The position numbers and the translations under genes were made by a program. This document shows, piece by piece, positions 18,630 through 29,417 of a DNA stretch of 31,646 bases. Origin of the DNA: Dunaliella salina (Eukaryota; Chlorophyta; Chlorophyceae; Chlamydomonadales; Dunaliellaceae). The stretch is from positions 142,047 to 173,692 of the forward strand of contig MU069714.1 of NCBI GenBank assembly GCA_002284615.2. Reading direction: 5' to 3'. How positions within the stretch are numbered: the stretch's first letter is position 1; each line of letters opens with the position of its first letter. The notes under the pieces are model-generated. The model saw only the letters and a list, made by a program, of their open reading frames with translations, searched no databases and was not told the origin of the DNA.

Positions 18630-19923
18630 CTGCGCACAAAAAGGCAGGCGAATCAGAGCAGGCTTCTTAGAGGGGGCCACAGCAGCATAGACATCATGGC
18701 ATCGGGCCACTTGCTCGTATGTGCTGCTGGGTGCTCAGCTGAGAGGGCAACTGTAAATGAGAGCGCAGCGAAGGCATGGGGAGCTGCTGAAGCACGCAGT
18801 CACCTTCTGCCTAGTTTTTGCCCAGCGTGGACTTAGACTTCAGGTTTGCCCGTGCCATAACAAAGGGCCGTTAAGGGCCTCGGGCAAGCATTCCTATCGG
18901 CCTGAGCTGATACAGGCAAGCAGGCGTTGTAATGGGAGAGCAGCTGTGTTGGCGCTCAAATTCTGCCTCACCTAAAAGGAGAGGATAGGAAAGTCAAAGC
19001 AAGAGGTGCTCTGTGTTCATAAAATTCTCTGTCATCAGTGAAGGCAAATCGTAAAGTGATGCAAAGGGTTGAAGAGCCATGGGTCTTCACCAAGAACAGA
19101 AGACCAAGTGGAGGGTAGAGGAATGCCAGCAACAAATGGAACAGAAAAGCCAGCGCAGGCCATAAGCCGCATGCATGAAGGATAGGCCACCAGCATCACT
19201 GACTGTGGAACATTTAACCAAGGCTGAGCCATGCAGTGCAAGCATTACATTTTCTGAACATGGCATGTCTAGTGGTGACAATTTTGCATGCGTTATGGAC
19301 AGCACAGGCATGCTTGGCAGGGGCCTGATTGGCTGAATAGGTTCAAAGTAGGTCTTTCTAGACCAAAATATGATCGGCTGAAGTGGCTCGAAGAGTGTAA
19401 AGCACGGCAAGCCTCTGTCACCCGCGATAATGTTTGCATGGTACCATAAGCGTTGAAGCGATGATTTCCATTGGTGAAGCCAACCAATTGGACAAAGCAA
19501 GCACATGGGCAAGCACCTCTTCCTGAAAGTAAAGGATACACAGGGGGGTCCAAAGCCTTTCAACCCAAGGTGCGAGGAGTGCAGGTATTTGCACATACAA
19601 GCATCGCGCCGTCGACCACATCCACAGGCAGCAATGGCATTGAACTGCTTCTTTATCAATGAAGGTCCACAGCTTCTGCCCTTAATCATTTCCAGCTCAC
19701 ACTTGGCTTACTCAACCGTGCTTCTTCGAAATGTGCCGTGTACACTTCTCCTGTGTCCTCATGCACACACAACAGCAATAGCAGACTTCCAAACATATCA
19801 GGAAAGCAGCAGCACCTCCAGAGGCACACACAGAGCAACCAGGAGTTTAACAACCACAACAAAAAAGGGGGCAGCACCTCCATGGGCAGTGATGGCTCAC
19901 GGCTGCCGTATCTGCGGCGCCCC
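18630..19923. other. Probable intron or 3' region of the minus-strand gene
   Basis: A 200-residue minus-strand frame (19087-19689) has no domain and a Cys/Leu/Ser composition typical of chance frames. Nothing else is identifiable. If exon 19924-19971 is used as the last exon, this is 3' UTR and flank; if 18294-18629 is used, it is intron. Confidence 0.4.
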
Positions 19924-19971
19924 TCAGAGCGCGCGCTCCTGCCCCCTCCCCCTCTCCACCCTCCGCCTAGA
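19924..19971 (-). CDS. Alternative short last exon of the RNA-binding protein gene
   Basis: A CCCCTCACAG acceptor opens a phase-0 frame of 15 codons rich in Arg and Gly (SRRRVERGRGQERAL), then TGA. It fits the phase of the preceding exon (20206-20328) and the basic character expected after an RRM. A donor-like AGG|GTGGAG inside it would allow a 12-base micro-exon leading on to 18629. Which option is real cannot be decided from sequence. Confidence 0.3.
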   Translation of the reverse strand, partial: SRRRVERGRGQERAL

Positions 19972-20007
19972 CTGTGAGGGGCACGCGGCGAGTTTGCAGG
20001 CTTGTCC

Positions 20008-20155
<148 letters not shown>

Positions 20156-20205
20156 TTCTGTTTGCCTGTGCTGAGTATAGAGGGGCATTCGCAATTTGTG
20201 CGCAC

Positions 20206-20328
20206 CTTCCAGCTTTGGGTGTATCCCTCAGCGCGCGCTACTCTGAGGTCACAGCCACGCACATGGATCTTGTTGCCGGAGCCGCCCACGCCAACCTCCG
20301 CCACAACAGCCTGCGCCACCAGAGGGTC
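20206..20328 (-). CDS. RNA-binding protein exon: C-terminal third of the RRM
   Basis: This 123-base exon has 41 codons and is phase 0 at both ends. The acceptor is TTGGTGTGCAG and the donor AAG|GTGCGC. It codes for the second helix (DPLVAQAVVAEVG) and the last strand (GNKIHVRGCDLRVARAEG) of an RRM; G-x-K-I-x-V-R-G-x-x-L-R-V-x-x-A is the typical RRM end. It joins without a gap to the RNP1 exon at 20808-20888. A short tail (YTQSWK) follows the domain. Confidence 0.8.
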
Positions 20329-20807
20329 CTGCACACCAAGCAGAGGAGCAACAGCAGCGTTCAGACAAGCAAAGGTGCCACTGTTTCCCCAATCCAGGCC
20401 CTGCAAAAGCCGCCTGTGCCGTTTTTGGGGGGCTAAAACCATCAAGTGTTGAAGCCCTTGAACACCTGCAGCTTGACCTGCTGCCACAACCTAGTGCACT
20501 ATTGTCAGGTATTGCTGGGACCGGTGGGAGTTAAGAGGGGGGCCTCACTCCGGCTTTCAACATTTCCGTCCTAATTTCCTGCTCGCATAAGTGCATGTTA
20601 ACCAAAAGGAGGGGAGCACAACACGGCTAACTAAGCGTTCATGCTCTGCCCATCGGATCAGGTCAATTGGATGAACAAAGCAACCAAACATCACAACTTA
20701 CATCAACCTCGCTCCACGACACTGGCAGCACCATGCATGCCTGTCCTTGCACCCTCTGCTCCGTAACACTTGCGAACCATGCGCGCCTGCCCTGGCAGCC
20801 TGCCCAC

Positions 20808-20888
20808 CTTGAATGTCACGAATCCGTAGCACTGGTCGCCAATCACGCGCGCATGCTCCAGGCCCCCAGGCGCATAGCGCTCAAACAC
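20808..20888 (-). CDS. RNA-binding protein exon: RRM middle with RNP1
   Basis: This 81-base exon has 27 codons and is phase 0 at both ends. The acceptor is CTGCTGCGCAG and the donor AAG|GTGGGC. It codes for VFERYAPGGLEHARVIGDQ and CYGFVTFK; the last is the RNP1 octamer, whose aromatic residues (Tyr, Phe) contact RNA. It continues LFVGDLPVSFNSAELHE from the exon ending at 25587, so both the domain and the phase support the join although the intron is 4.7 kb. Confidence 0.85.
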
Positions 20889-21307
20889 CTGCGCAGCAGA
20901 GATATGGCAGACGCAAACGCTTCATCCTTGCTGCATGAACGCACAGAGCAAGGGCAGCCTGAGGGGGAGGAAAGGCCGGCACAATCGGCATGCCTGTGCA
21001 GCAAAAACTACACTGCAGGAGGAGCATGTGGAGGTGTTGTGGAGCAGTGTCTCCTTTAAAGATTTTGCGTAATTTTGATTTCATGCCTCACCCCAAAATG
21101 GCAATCTAAAAATCTAAGCTCATGTCTTTTTCCTTTTACCACAAGCCAAGCCCACCAGGTGGCCTGCCGCCTCCCAATGAAAGCATGTTTAAAGGAAAAC
21201 ATTTTTCCAAAGGTGCCTTTTTTTCTTTTCATGGCCGCAGTTCAGCCCACCGCGCATTTTCTAACTCAAAACTGAAATTCACGGTTCTCACATACTTATC
21301 ACTGCCC

Positions 21308-21407
21308 NNNNNNNNNNNNNNNNNNNNNNNNNNNNNNNNNNNNNNNNNNNNNNNNNNNNNNNNNNNNNNNNNNNNNNNNNNNNNNNNNNNNNNNNNNNNN
21401 NNNNNNN
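21308..21407. other. Assembly gap (100 N)
   Basis: Exactly 100 N suggests a fixed-size placeholder, so the real missing length is unknown and order across it depends on scaffolding. Confidence 0.99.
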
Positions 21408-21624
21408 CCCCCATCTTTAGCAGCTAATTCACTCCACGCTGCTTTCTCAGAGGGGGCTACCTGAGGCCCAAAATCAGGTGTTTTTTGCATGCTCCCTGCC
21501 TATGTTGCCCCCAACTGGCAGTTTTCAAACTCGGGTTCCTCCGGTAGCCTGATGAAGCAGGCCTGTTTCATCAGCCTCTGCAGCACCAAATTTTGTAACT
21601 TGCCAGGGGGAACTATGCCTAATC

Positions 21625-22085
21625 AGCCGCGGCGCAAACCCTAGGTTTTACCACCAAAACTCCATTCCAGATCACCCACTCCACCAAATTGGGTGCTTTT
21701 TGGTGATTTGGAGTTCTCATACCAAAAGAATATATTTGCCAAAAAAACGTGGTGAAAAGACCCAGTGGTTGGTGAGACACAGGATTTCCCTTCAGCCATT
21801 TCCCTTGGATAAAATCTAGCCACAGGGGTGCCAAAAAGGTCAAAATTAAACCTCCTCCTTTTCTATCTTTGACAATGCAGGATGTTAGCATATTATATAA
21901 AAGCTACTGAAAAATACTTTTGGGGGTGAAAAATGGTCCCAGGGTTAAGCTGTTGGCTGCTTTTGGGTGATCTGAGGCCAGGGGAGTGATCTGGGGTCCT
22001 CCAATTTTCATCATTTTTTGGTGAATGTGATACTTTCATAGGAGATAATGGATGGCAGGATCGGATTTGAGAAAGAAGCACAAGA
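21625..22085 (+). repeat. Interspersed non-coding repeat, copy 3 of 3
   Basis: This copy shares with 2265-2610 and 3815-4245 the ordered blocks from AATCAGCCG through GTGAAAAGACCCAGTGGTTGG and GGGGTGCCAAAAAGGTCA to GTGATCTGGGGTCCTCC, ending near GGATCGGATTTG. It is the longest of the three copies. Confidence 0.85.
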
Positions 22086-23160
22086 AAGAGCATGTTTGGC
22101 AGTATAGGCCAGATAGCCCCCTGTGCTGCTTTCTTACACAAAGCCATTCCCCAATGGCAGCTGACCCTACAGTGACCCACTCACTCCCCAAACCGCTCAT
22201 GCGCTGGAGTGCTGTGTATGCTGCAGCTCTGTTGAAGTGCTCCCGCCAGCCTGCCCCGTCCTTCTGCTTGAGCATCTATGCTGTGCCTTTCCTTTGATGA
22301 CTGCTGCTGCTCATGTGGCTCTCCACAGTCTGTACCCTGCACTGGAAGGTGACCTCGCACAAGCTGCATCCCGCCCCTCTAGACTCCCCTTGCCAAGGAG
22401 CCAGCGCTGGCGTTGGGGCTGCCCCTTGGGGGGCTCTTCCTAGCACCGCTTGGCCTGAAACATGATGATTGGGCCAGCAGCACCTAGTTTAAGCAAGTAA
22501 CCCTCTGACCTTTCCTAACCCTGCCTCCTTATCTATGCTATTATAAGGATTTGCCAAAAAAATCATCTCAGCCCACAGGCCACCATTTGCTGAAATTTTT
22601 GGTGCGTTGGATTCTTGTGATAAAACTTTGTGGGAGCATGAGGCCAAATACCCTTTTCAAGCCAGAATTGGCAATACCTTTGGTGCAGCAGTACTCTGCG
22701 CACAGACCACCATTTGCCTTGCTGACTGGTGCGCTGTGCTGATGTGAGTTCTATCTTTTGGCTGAGCGTCAGGAGCGGAGAGGGGCTATCCAGGAAGCTG
22801 ATTTTTTTTCTCCGGCTACCTCTGACTTTGGGAGGGGAGAGCTGGCCGTGTGGTGCACCCCGCGGCGTGGCCAGGGTACCGGTGTGCTCTCAGAGGAGTA
22901 AACTACAAAGCTGCATACTCGGATTGGGAAGCAGGGTGAGCAGCGGGACACGCTTCTCCAGAAAGGCATGTTATGATCCCATTCTTGTTATGCAGCGGGC
23001 GATGGTTCAAACGCTTCCGCACCTCAGACCACACTGCGCACAGTGCCACATTTGTCTCAACGCGCGCTACAATCCTACATACGCAGTTGCAGGAGGAGGG
23101 ATCCAGGAAAGGAAGGAGGTCAAGGACACACCCGGAAACCCAATGTCGTCTGACTGTAAA

Positions 23161-23412
23161 TTTTTGTTTGGCATGCACAGAGCAAGAGAGAAGCTCATCC
23201 TGTTTTTGTTTAGCGTGCACAGAGCATGAGGGAGGCCCTTCCCATTTTTGTTAAGCGTGCACTGAGCACGAGGGAGGCTCATTCCATTTTTGTTAAGCGT
23301 GCACTGAGCACGAGGGAGGCTCATCCCATTTTTGTTTAGCTTGCACAGAGCATGAGAGAGGCCCTTCCCATTTTGTTTAGGGCGCACTGAGCACGAGAGA
23401 GGCCCTTCCCTG
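23161..23412. repeat. Six tandem 42-bp units
   Basis: Units begin TTTTTGTTTAGCGTGCAC-like at 23161, 23203, 23245, 23287, 23329 and 23371. The period is a multiple of three, so the minus strand stays open with a 14-residue repeat (TLNKNGMSLPRAQC). No domain is recognised and the array lies in an intron. Confidence 0.9.
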
Positions 23413-24400
23413 GCGCGCTGTGCTCTTTGTAATTACCAGCACCTCCCTGCTGCGGAACGGGGCCTGATGACGCAGACATGAGTCTGCACCATGCTTTTAA
23501 TATTAGGCCATTCCTCTGAATGTGTCACAGATTTCAGGTCCATGCCTACACCATCCTGCGTGGCTTAAGTACCTGTGGATTCCAGTTACAGTACCTTTTT
23601 GGCCTGGGGCAGCAGAAAGGGGCTGGTTACCCATGGGGCCAAGAAGAGGGCCGGACAACTGCACCTGTCATGGCTTCCTGCTGTCTACACAGGGAATCCC
23701 TTGCCTGTATTGCCCTACCAATCATCAAGGTACGGTCTATACTTGGGCCCATGGCATGGGCAGGGGCCTTGGGTCAAGGCACAGACGTACCGGAAAATGA
23801 CACCTTCCAGCCCCATCCCAGCACTTGACAGCACAGTCTCAGCATGTATGTCATGCTGAAGAAATACTCAGGGGCTGACTTCTTCCCTCCTCGACTTTTA
23901 TACCTCCATGTATGCAGGTGTCAGTGAATTTGAACCGGTGAGGTATTAGGCAGGACATGTACTGAGTGCAAATTCTCCTGCTTCTAATTTGTAGCAGCGC
24001 TGCCGTACCTCCACCTGTCGCGCCTTAACTGTTCTGCCTCATGGTCCTGCCTGCAGGGCACTGGAGGCATTGAATGCTGGTAGCACCATGTGGGAAACGT
24101 GGCCTGCGCAAGGCAGGGGGCAGTGCTGCCTGAACATGTATAACTCCTCCCCAGTTGTAACTCCTGCTTGCAAGATTGAATCCCTTTCTCCGCCTTTCCT
24201 CCACTCATTCCCCTCTGCTTGGAATGTGTGGATGCTTGCTGTGCCTTAGCTGCAGCGTTTGCTGGATGCCTGGAAAAAATTTTTTTTTGGCTGGAATGCT
24301 GCTGGAGTTTTGTAACTCCTGCACTCCTGCATCTCCCCGCCTACCAGGCTCCATGGCATCAATGCCTTCATGTTTTGTGTACTGACGCATCACTTGCCAA

Positions 24401-24661
24401 TGCAGTAAATGCTACACTCTCCAGGATGCAGAGGGATACTGAAAGCAGGGGGGTCAGGCGGGGACGCAGCCCCTTCTGACTTTTTTTTACAAGCTTGGCA
24501 TACTCGAGACTTGGAGGCCCAAGGCGAGGACCTCCATGCATGCAAATGCATCCTGTGAGGTGTGAAATGCCAAACTTAGTAAACGCAGTGAATGCTGCAA
24601 ATTTCAGGATGCACAGGGGTACTGGAAGCAGGGTGTTCAGGGGGGGCACAGCCCCCCCTGA
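24401..24661 (+). repeat. Two ~80-bp direct copies about 181 bp apart
   Basis: The blocks near 24401-24480 and 24582-24661 share GCAGT.AATGCT, CAGGATGCA, ACTG.AAGCAGGG and a GC-rich end GCACAGCCCCCCCTGAC. After the second copy, CCCCCTGACTCT is repeated several times (24650-24715). Confidence 0.75.
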
Positions 24662-25586
24662 CTCTAATTCTTCCCCCCTGACTCTCCTCCTGACTCTCCC
24701 CCCCTGAATCTAATTCTTCCTTGTGAATGCAGGTCCCTGTACATTAAACTTGCAAACGGAAGACATGGAATTCTATGCTTGCAGGTGCACCCTTTAAAGT
24801 GGAATGCCAATCTGAAAGTAGAGGAAAACTGGGATCAGAGCATGCCCTCCTGATTTCATGCATGCAAGTCCTTCCGTAACAGGTATGGAAGCTCTTACAC
24901 TGGTGCAACCTGTGACATTGACTGCCGCTTCATATATTTATACAGAGGGAAAACATTTGCTGAGGACTTTCCTGGAGCCCTTGGTGCAGCTCCCTTACCC
25001 CGTAAATCCCTGTGGATTCTCACCCCAAAATAAGTTTGAAACCCTGTTTTGTTTAATCATCAAAAAATCTCTACTGCGCATCTATCAAGCCGGCAAAGCC
25101 GAAGTTGGATCGCCCGTTTGAAGAACGTGTACCAATTAGTATGGGTTAATTTGTGTCATCATCACTCATTTGGAAGGCTTGGAAGAATTCTTCATTCTGG
25201 TTTTCCAGGGTGCACCCTGAGGACTCTTTCAGGCCTTCAAAGGGGACCCCAACCCCGGGGTGACAAGGGGAGACCTTGGCCACACAGGGAGCCCGGGGTT
25301 CCCCGCAGAGGTCGGTGTGAAGAGTCGGAAATCTGGTCTCATGTCGAACAACATGGTACGTCAGGTCAAAGGAAACACTGTTGTGGAATGCTTCTGCCTT
25401 GAAGACCTCCTCCAATGTGCGCTGAACTTAAGTTTAGGAATTGAACCAGCCTGGAATCCTCAACTGCAATTTTGCAAGCAGAGGAGGCATTTTCTCAGAC
25501 CCACACATTCCATAAGACACACACCCCACACACCCACACATTCCACAAGACACACAACCCCACACACCCACACACATCCCACGCAC

Positions 25587-27520
25587 CTCATGCAGCTCTG
25601 CGCTGTTGAATGACACCGGCAGGTCGCCAACAAACAGCGTGACCAGGCCTGCGTCGTCGTCCTCCTCCCCATCCACGTCATCCATGCCGTGACCCTCCCT
25701 CCTCCTGCTCCTGCGGTCTGCCCTGTCCTTGTCACTCGCGCTATCATCTTCCCTCCATGAGGACCTCCCATGGCGGCTGCGCTTTGCATTACCTGCCCTC
25801 CCACGCCGCCCATCCACAGCGCCATCGTCGTCCATGGGTGTGAGGGAGTGCGAGGGGGAGCGCTGGCGACGCGCTCTCTTATCAGCAGCTGCTGCTGGCG
25901 ATCTGTGGCGCGGCGAGGGTGAGCGCGAGAGCGACTGGGATGATGCACGCGGCAATCCTTGTTGGCGTGCGGGGGGTGAGCGCGACCGGTGCCGTGAGCT
26001 GGATGGATGCAAGGCGGAGTTGGTGGCGGCAGGGGAAGGTGACCTGGAGCGTGAGGCTGACCTGACGCTGTGGCGTTGGCGCTTGTTGGCGGGTGTGGCA
26101 GCAGTGCGAGTGGTGTGGTTGGGTGATCTGGAGCGCGATCGTGAGGGGCGGTGAGGGCCGGCTGGGGAGCGGGTTGGGGAGTGGCCGCGCTGAGGGGGGC
26201 TGTCTGTTTCATGCTGCGTTGAGGACCTGTAGGTGCGTTGCATGCGCTGCTTAGCTTGACGCGTCCCTGCGGCTGATGTCGCTCTCTCCTGCGACCCTGG
26301 CTGTTGCTGTGCACGTTGATTGTAGCTGTTCAGTCTGAATGATATCGGCTGTGCTGCAGTGGTGGTGGAAGTGACAGGAGGCTGAGTTGGGCTGGGAGGT
26401 GTGTGTGCCTGCTGCAGGTATGGTGCTGCTGGTGGGGCTTGCGGGACAGGCAGAGGTGGAGGGTGGTGTGAGGGGTCCCTCTGAAGGTGGGATGGGTCTC
26501 CTGCTGAGCGGTCAGCGTTGGCGTCGGGATGTGCAGGCTGGGGGAAGGGTGGAGTGTGTTCACAGGCTGGTGGGGATGGGAGATGCTGCTCGTGAGGAGG
26601 CAGAGGCAGCTGGAGGGCAGCCAAATGCTGGTGTATGGAAGAGTCTCCTTGGTGTGCAATCTGATGTTGCTCAAGGTGCTGGAGCTGGGTTCCGTCTCGC
26701 TGCTGCTGTTCCTCCCGCTGCTCTTTCTCTTGCTGCTGCTGCTCCTCCCGCTGCTCTTTCTGATGTTGCTGCTGCTCCTCCCGCTGCTCTATCTGCTGTT
26801 GCTGCTGCTCCTCCCGCTGCTCTTTCTGCTGTTGCTGCTGCTCCTCCCGCTGCTCTTTCTGCTGTTGCTGCTGCTCCTCCCGCTCCTCTTTATCCCTCTG
26901 CTGCTGCTGTCCCTGTGGGGGGGGCAGCTCTGCCTGCACTCCTGCTGAGCCTTGTCCTTGATTGGGGCTCCCACACAATGTCGCAGCCAATTTTGTCACT
27001 TCTGCTGCCGCCGCTTCTGCTGCCGCCGCTTCTGCTTCTGCCGCCTCTGCTTCTGCTGCCTCTGCTTCTGCTGCTTCCGCTTCCGCCGCCTCTGCTTCTG
27101 CTGCCTCTGCTGCCGCCGCTTCCTCCTCCGCTTGCTGCCTGGCTTGGTCTTGCTTGCGCAGCAGCGCCTCCAGGCCTCCCGGCTGACGCAGCAGCGCGCC
27201 TGTAGGTCCAGGCAGCTGCTGCAAGGTCGCTAAGCGGTGCAGCTCCTGCATGCGCCGCAGCTCCTGCTCCTGCCGCTGCTGCTGCTGCTGCCGCTGCTGC
27301 TCCTGCTGGGAATCTGCTAACTGCTGCTGCTGCTGCTGCTGCTGCTGAGCCGTCATGTCCACAAGCTGTTGATGCTGCTGCCGATGCTGTTGCGGCAACG
27401 ATTGTACGCCGGGCCCTTGCGGCGGCGGCGGCTGCTGCTGCTGCTGTTGCGGGGCCAGGGACGGCTGCTCTTGCTGAGGTGGTGGTGGTTCACGCTTTGC
27501 GCCCAAGCCCCTCCCAAACA
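25587..27520 (-). CDS. RNA-binding protein main exon: Gln-rich, helical, RS-rich, then RRM start
   Basis: The exon has 644 codons plus two leading bases and starts after GTTGCTTCCAG. The leading TG completes a Val codon with the last G of exon 28120-29207. Approximate layout: 1-130 Gln/Pro-rich; 150-190 EAEAA repeats; 215-300 seven KEQREEQQQQQ repeats, likely one long charged helix; 300-420 Pro/His-rich; 430-600 RS-type sequence (SRSRSRSP, RSRSPP, SRSPSPRHRS) as in SR splicing factors; 600-622 acidic; 623-644 the first RRM strand with RNP2 (LFVGDLP) and helix 1. The product is a likely nuclear pre-mRNA-processing protein. I do not recognise a named orthologue. RS domains are usually phosphorylated and bind other splicing factors. 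Confidence 0.85.
26695..26902 (-). repeat. 33-bp in-frame repeats coding KEQREEQQQQQ
   Basis: About seven near-identical 33-bp units inside the main exon code an 11-residue Lys/Glu/Arg/Gln repeat. Length changes by whole units would keep the frame. A second in-frame array at about 27000-27125 codes EAEAA repeats. Confidence 0.9.
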
Positions 27521-28119
27521 CTGGAAGCAACCACGGCATATATGCACAACGAGGGTGACGGAACGTTCAAAAGGGAATGGGAAAGGAAACAGGGCGAGCG
27601 TTGCAGCCAAGCAGGTGGTGAGCAAAACCACATTTGAGTCCAAGTGAGAGCCCTTGACAACAGCAGAACAGCCGCACAAGCAGGTGCGGATGCACAAGCA
27701 GGTCTTGCGGCAGTGCTCATTCCTAATCATGCTCAAACCATTGGGTACCAGACCTAACGATTGCCAGGAACAGAGCATTTCAGTTAAGCTTCCAACTTGA
27801 CTGAGACTCTGAAAGATTGATGGCTGTTTGGGTGGAAGACCTCTGCATGTCCTTGCTCGTGCGCTTGAGCACACGTCTTTCCTCACACCGCACAAATACA
27901 AGCCCCAACGGCTTTCGACTTTTGGCTTCCGGGTTGCATGCACAGGGAGGTTTTCTTGGCATCATGCCCCGGAAGTTGACCACAGGAGAGAAAAGCAGAT
28001 GGCATGAGCGCACACTCCCCACCAGCCTCATCCACCTCATCTCTAAGACCAGCCAAAAACCCATACTCCCATGTCCAGCTGATGCACAATACCACAGAAC
28101 ACACTGAGCACACACCCAC
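27521..28119 (-). other. Intron of the RNA-binding protein gene
   Basis: The intron is 599 bases, bounded by AAG|GTGGGT and GTTGCTTCCAG. The phases on both sides agree (phase 1). No other feature is seen inside. Confidence 0.7.
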
Positions 28120-29207
28120 CTTTCCTCCTGCTACCGAACTTGGACACGATGGGCATCGGCTGCACTGGCTCTCCCTCGCCCTCTTGAGCGTTAGCATCAG
28201 CAGCAGCGGCACCCCCTCCTTGCTTCCCACTCCCACCTCCCTGCTGTGCGTCGTCACTCCCTCCTTGCACTGCTCCACCACCACCCCCAACTCCAGCTGT
28301 GTCTGTAGCACTGTGTGTAGTGGCCCCACCAGCCTGTGCACCCTCATGCGCCACCTGCTCGGCCCCTGCTCCTCCTGCCACTGGTGCATCGCCAGGTGGC
28401 AAGGGAGGGGGAGGGGGGGGAAGCGGGGGTGCAGCAGGTCCTGCTGCTACGTGTGCGGGGGCTGCTCCGTTTGTATTCCCGTGGGGCAAGCCCTTCGTGT
28501 TGTGTGCATGCCTGCCTCCTGCCTTATTGCCCTTGGCCAGGGAGTATGGTGGGTGTGCCAACCTTGGGGTAGCCCCGCCCCCTAGCTCCTTCCCTGCTGC
28601 ACTGCCTCCCCCCCTTTTGGGCACAGGTGCGGCTGCCACCCCATTAGATGTGTGTGCACGAGGGTGTGGGTGCGGCGCAGCGATACACTTGGGGGCTTGG
28701 GTGGATGCTCCTTGATGATGCTGTGTGCGTGCCCTCCTTCCTTTCTCGTCCTCCCTGCCACCGCCTCCCCTTCTTCTGCTGCCTCCTCCCTGCCCGCTGT
28801 CTCTGTCCCTGGCACGTTCTACATGCCCTCCTGCTCCTCTGCCTTCCCCCGCCTCCCTCTTGGCCCCCCTGCTTTCTCTGCCCTTGGCCCCCTCCCGCTC
28901 GTGTCGCTCATCCCTCCCTGGTGCTTTGGCGTTGGCATTTGTGTGGCTGTTGGGGTAGTGATGATGATGCGGAGTCGCAGCAGCGGCCATCGATGGTGCA
29001 ACATCCCCACCCGCGGGTGGTGCAAGGTCGGCACACGGCTTAAAATCAGCAGGCGGCAACGGTGGCGGCTTAAAATCAGCAGGCGGCAACGGTGGCGGTG
29101 GTGGAGGTACTACTGCAAGAGCTGGCTGCGGCATCTGACCGTTGCCTGTGTCCACCTGCCCCTCTTCACTACCTGATCTGGATCTCATCATCTTTCCAAA
29201 AGATACC
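28120..29207 (-). CDS. RNA-binding protein exon: Pro-rich, charged and Gly-rich linker
   Basis: The exon has 362 codons with one extra base at each end. The acceptor is CAAGCGCAG and the donor AAG|GTGGGT (phase 1). It starts VSFGKMMRSRSGSEEG, has a Pro-rich part with a duplicated LPPADFKP, a charged Arg/Glu/Gly stretch (about residues 100-190), Pro-rich and Ala/Gly-rich parts, and ends PMPIVSKFGSRRK. The join to the next exon gives SRRK-V-FGRGLGAKRE without a frame break. No folded domain is visible, so the section is probably disordered. The MM near the start could also be a translation start if the upstream exons belong to another gene. Confidence 0.7.
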
Positions 29208-29366
29208 CTGCGCTTGCTGTGGCGTGGGTGGTGCCTGTGGCTGCTTGCAAAGTGCAACTGGGCAATACTTTCCTAGATACTGATGTGAAAGAGGCGGGAC
29301 TGCGCTGCAAATGCCGGGGCTGCGCTGCAAGCTTCTAGCTGCTGTTGTTGCCGCTGGTGGGTGCAC

Positions 29367-29417
29367 CTGCCTGGTCTGTGGTGCGGCTGCGTTTGTTGGC
29401 AGTAGACTGGGGGTCGC
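29367..29417 (-). CDS. Possible small exon between the YSRPPP exon and the charged exon
   Basis: The acceptor CCACCCACAG and the donor GCAG|GTGCAC bound 51 bases. Read in phase with the upstream exon it codes DPQSTANKRSRTTDQA, with a basic KRSR cluster, but then it ends in phase 1 while the next exon needs phase 2. An alternative acceptor 11 bases further on (start 29406) gives YCQQTQPHHRPG and matches both neighbours. Which one is right is open. Confidence 0.4.

Larger units (their letters stand above)
20889..25586 (-). other. 4.7-kb intron inside the RRM, containing repeats and an assembly gap
   Basis: The intron is bounded by GAG|GTGCGT at 25587 and the CTGCTGCGCAG acceptor at 20889. It holds a 100-N gap, one copy of the interspersed repeat, a 42-bp tandem array and a duplicated ~80-bp block. 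A minus-strand frame (25146-25415) ending EEFFQAFQMSDDDTN-stop is the only coding-like stretch noticed and is not supported. The region between about 22100 and 23100 and that between 23500 and 24400 hold nothing recognisable. Confidence 0.65.

Noticed and set aside
19087..19689. 200-residue minus-strand frame
   Set aside because: No domain, biased to Cys/Leu/Ser, and no repeat or splice structure supports it.
23161..23412. CRISPR-like array
   Set aside because: The units are contiguous 42-bp tandem repeats without unique spacers.
25146..25415. Minus-strand frame ending EEFFQAFQMSDDDTN
   Set aside because: It looks somewhat coding-like, but it lies in an intron whose flanking exons join in phase without it and ends in a stop, so it cannot be an internal exon.
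26387..27205. Leu/Ala-rich open frames on + opposite the main exon
   Set aside because: They mirror the Gln codons and EAEAA repeats of the minus-strand exon, which has RS and RRM motifs and matching splice phases.
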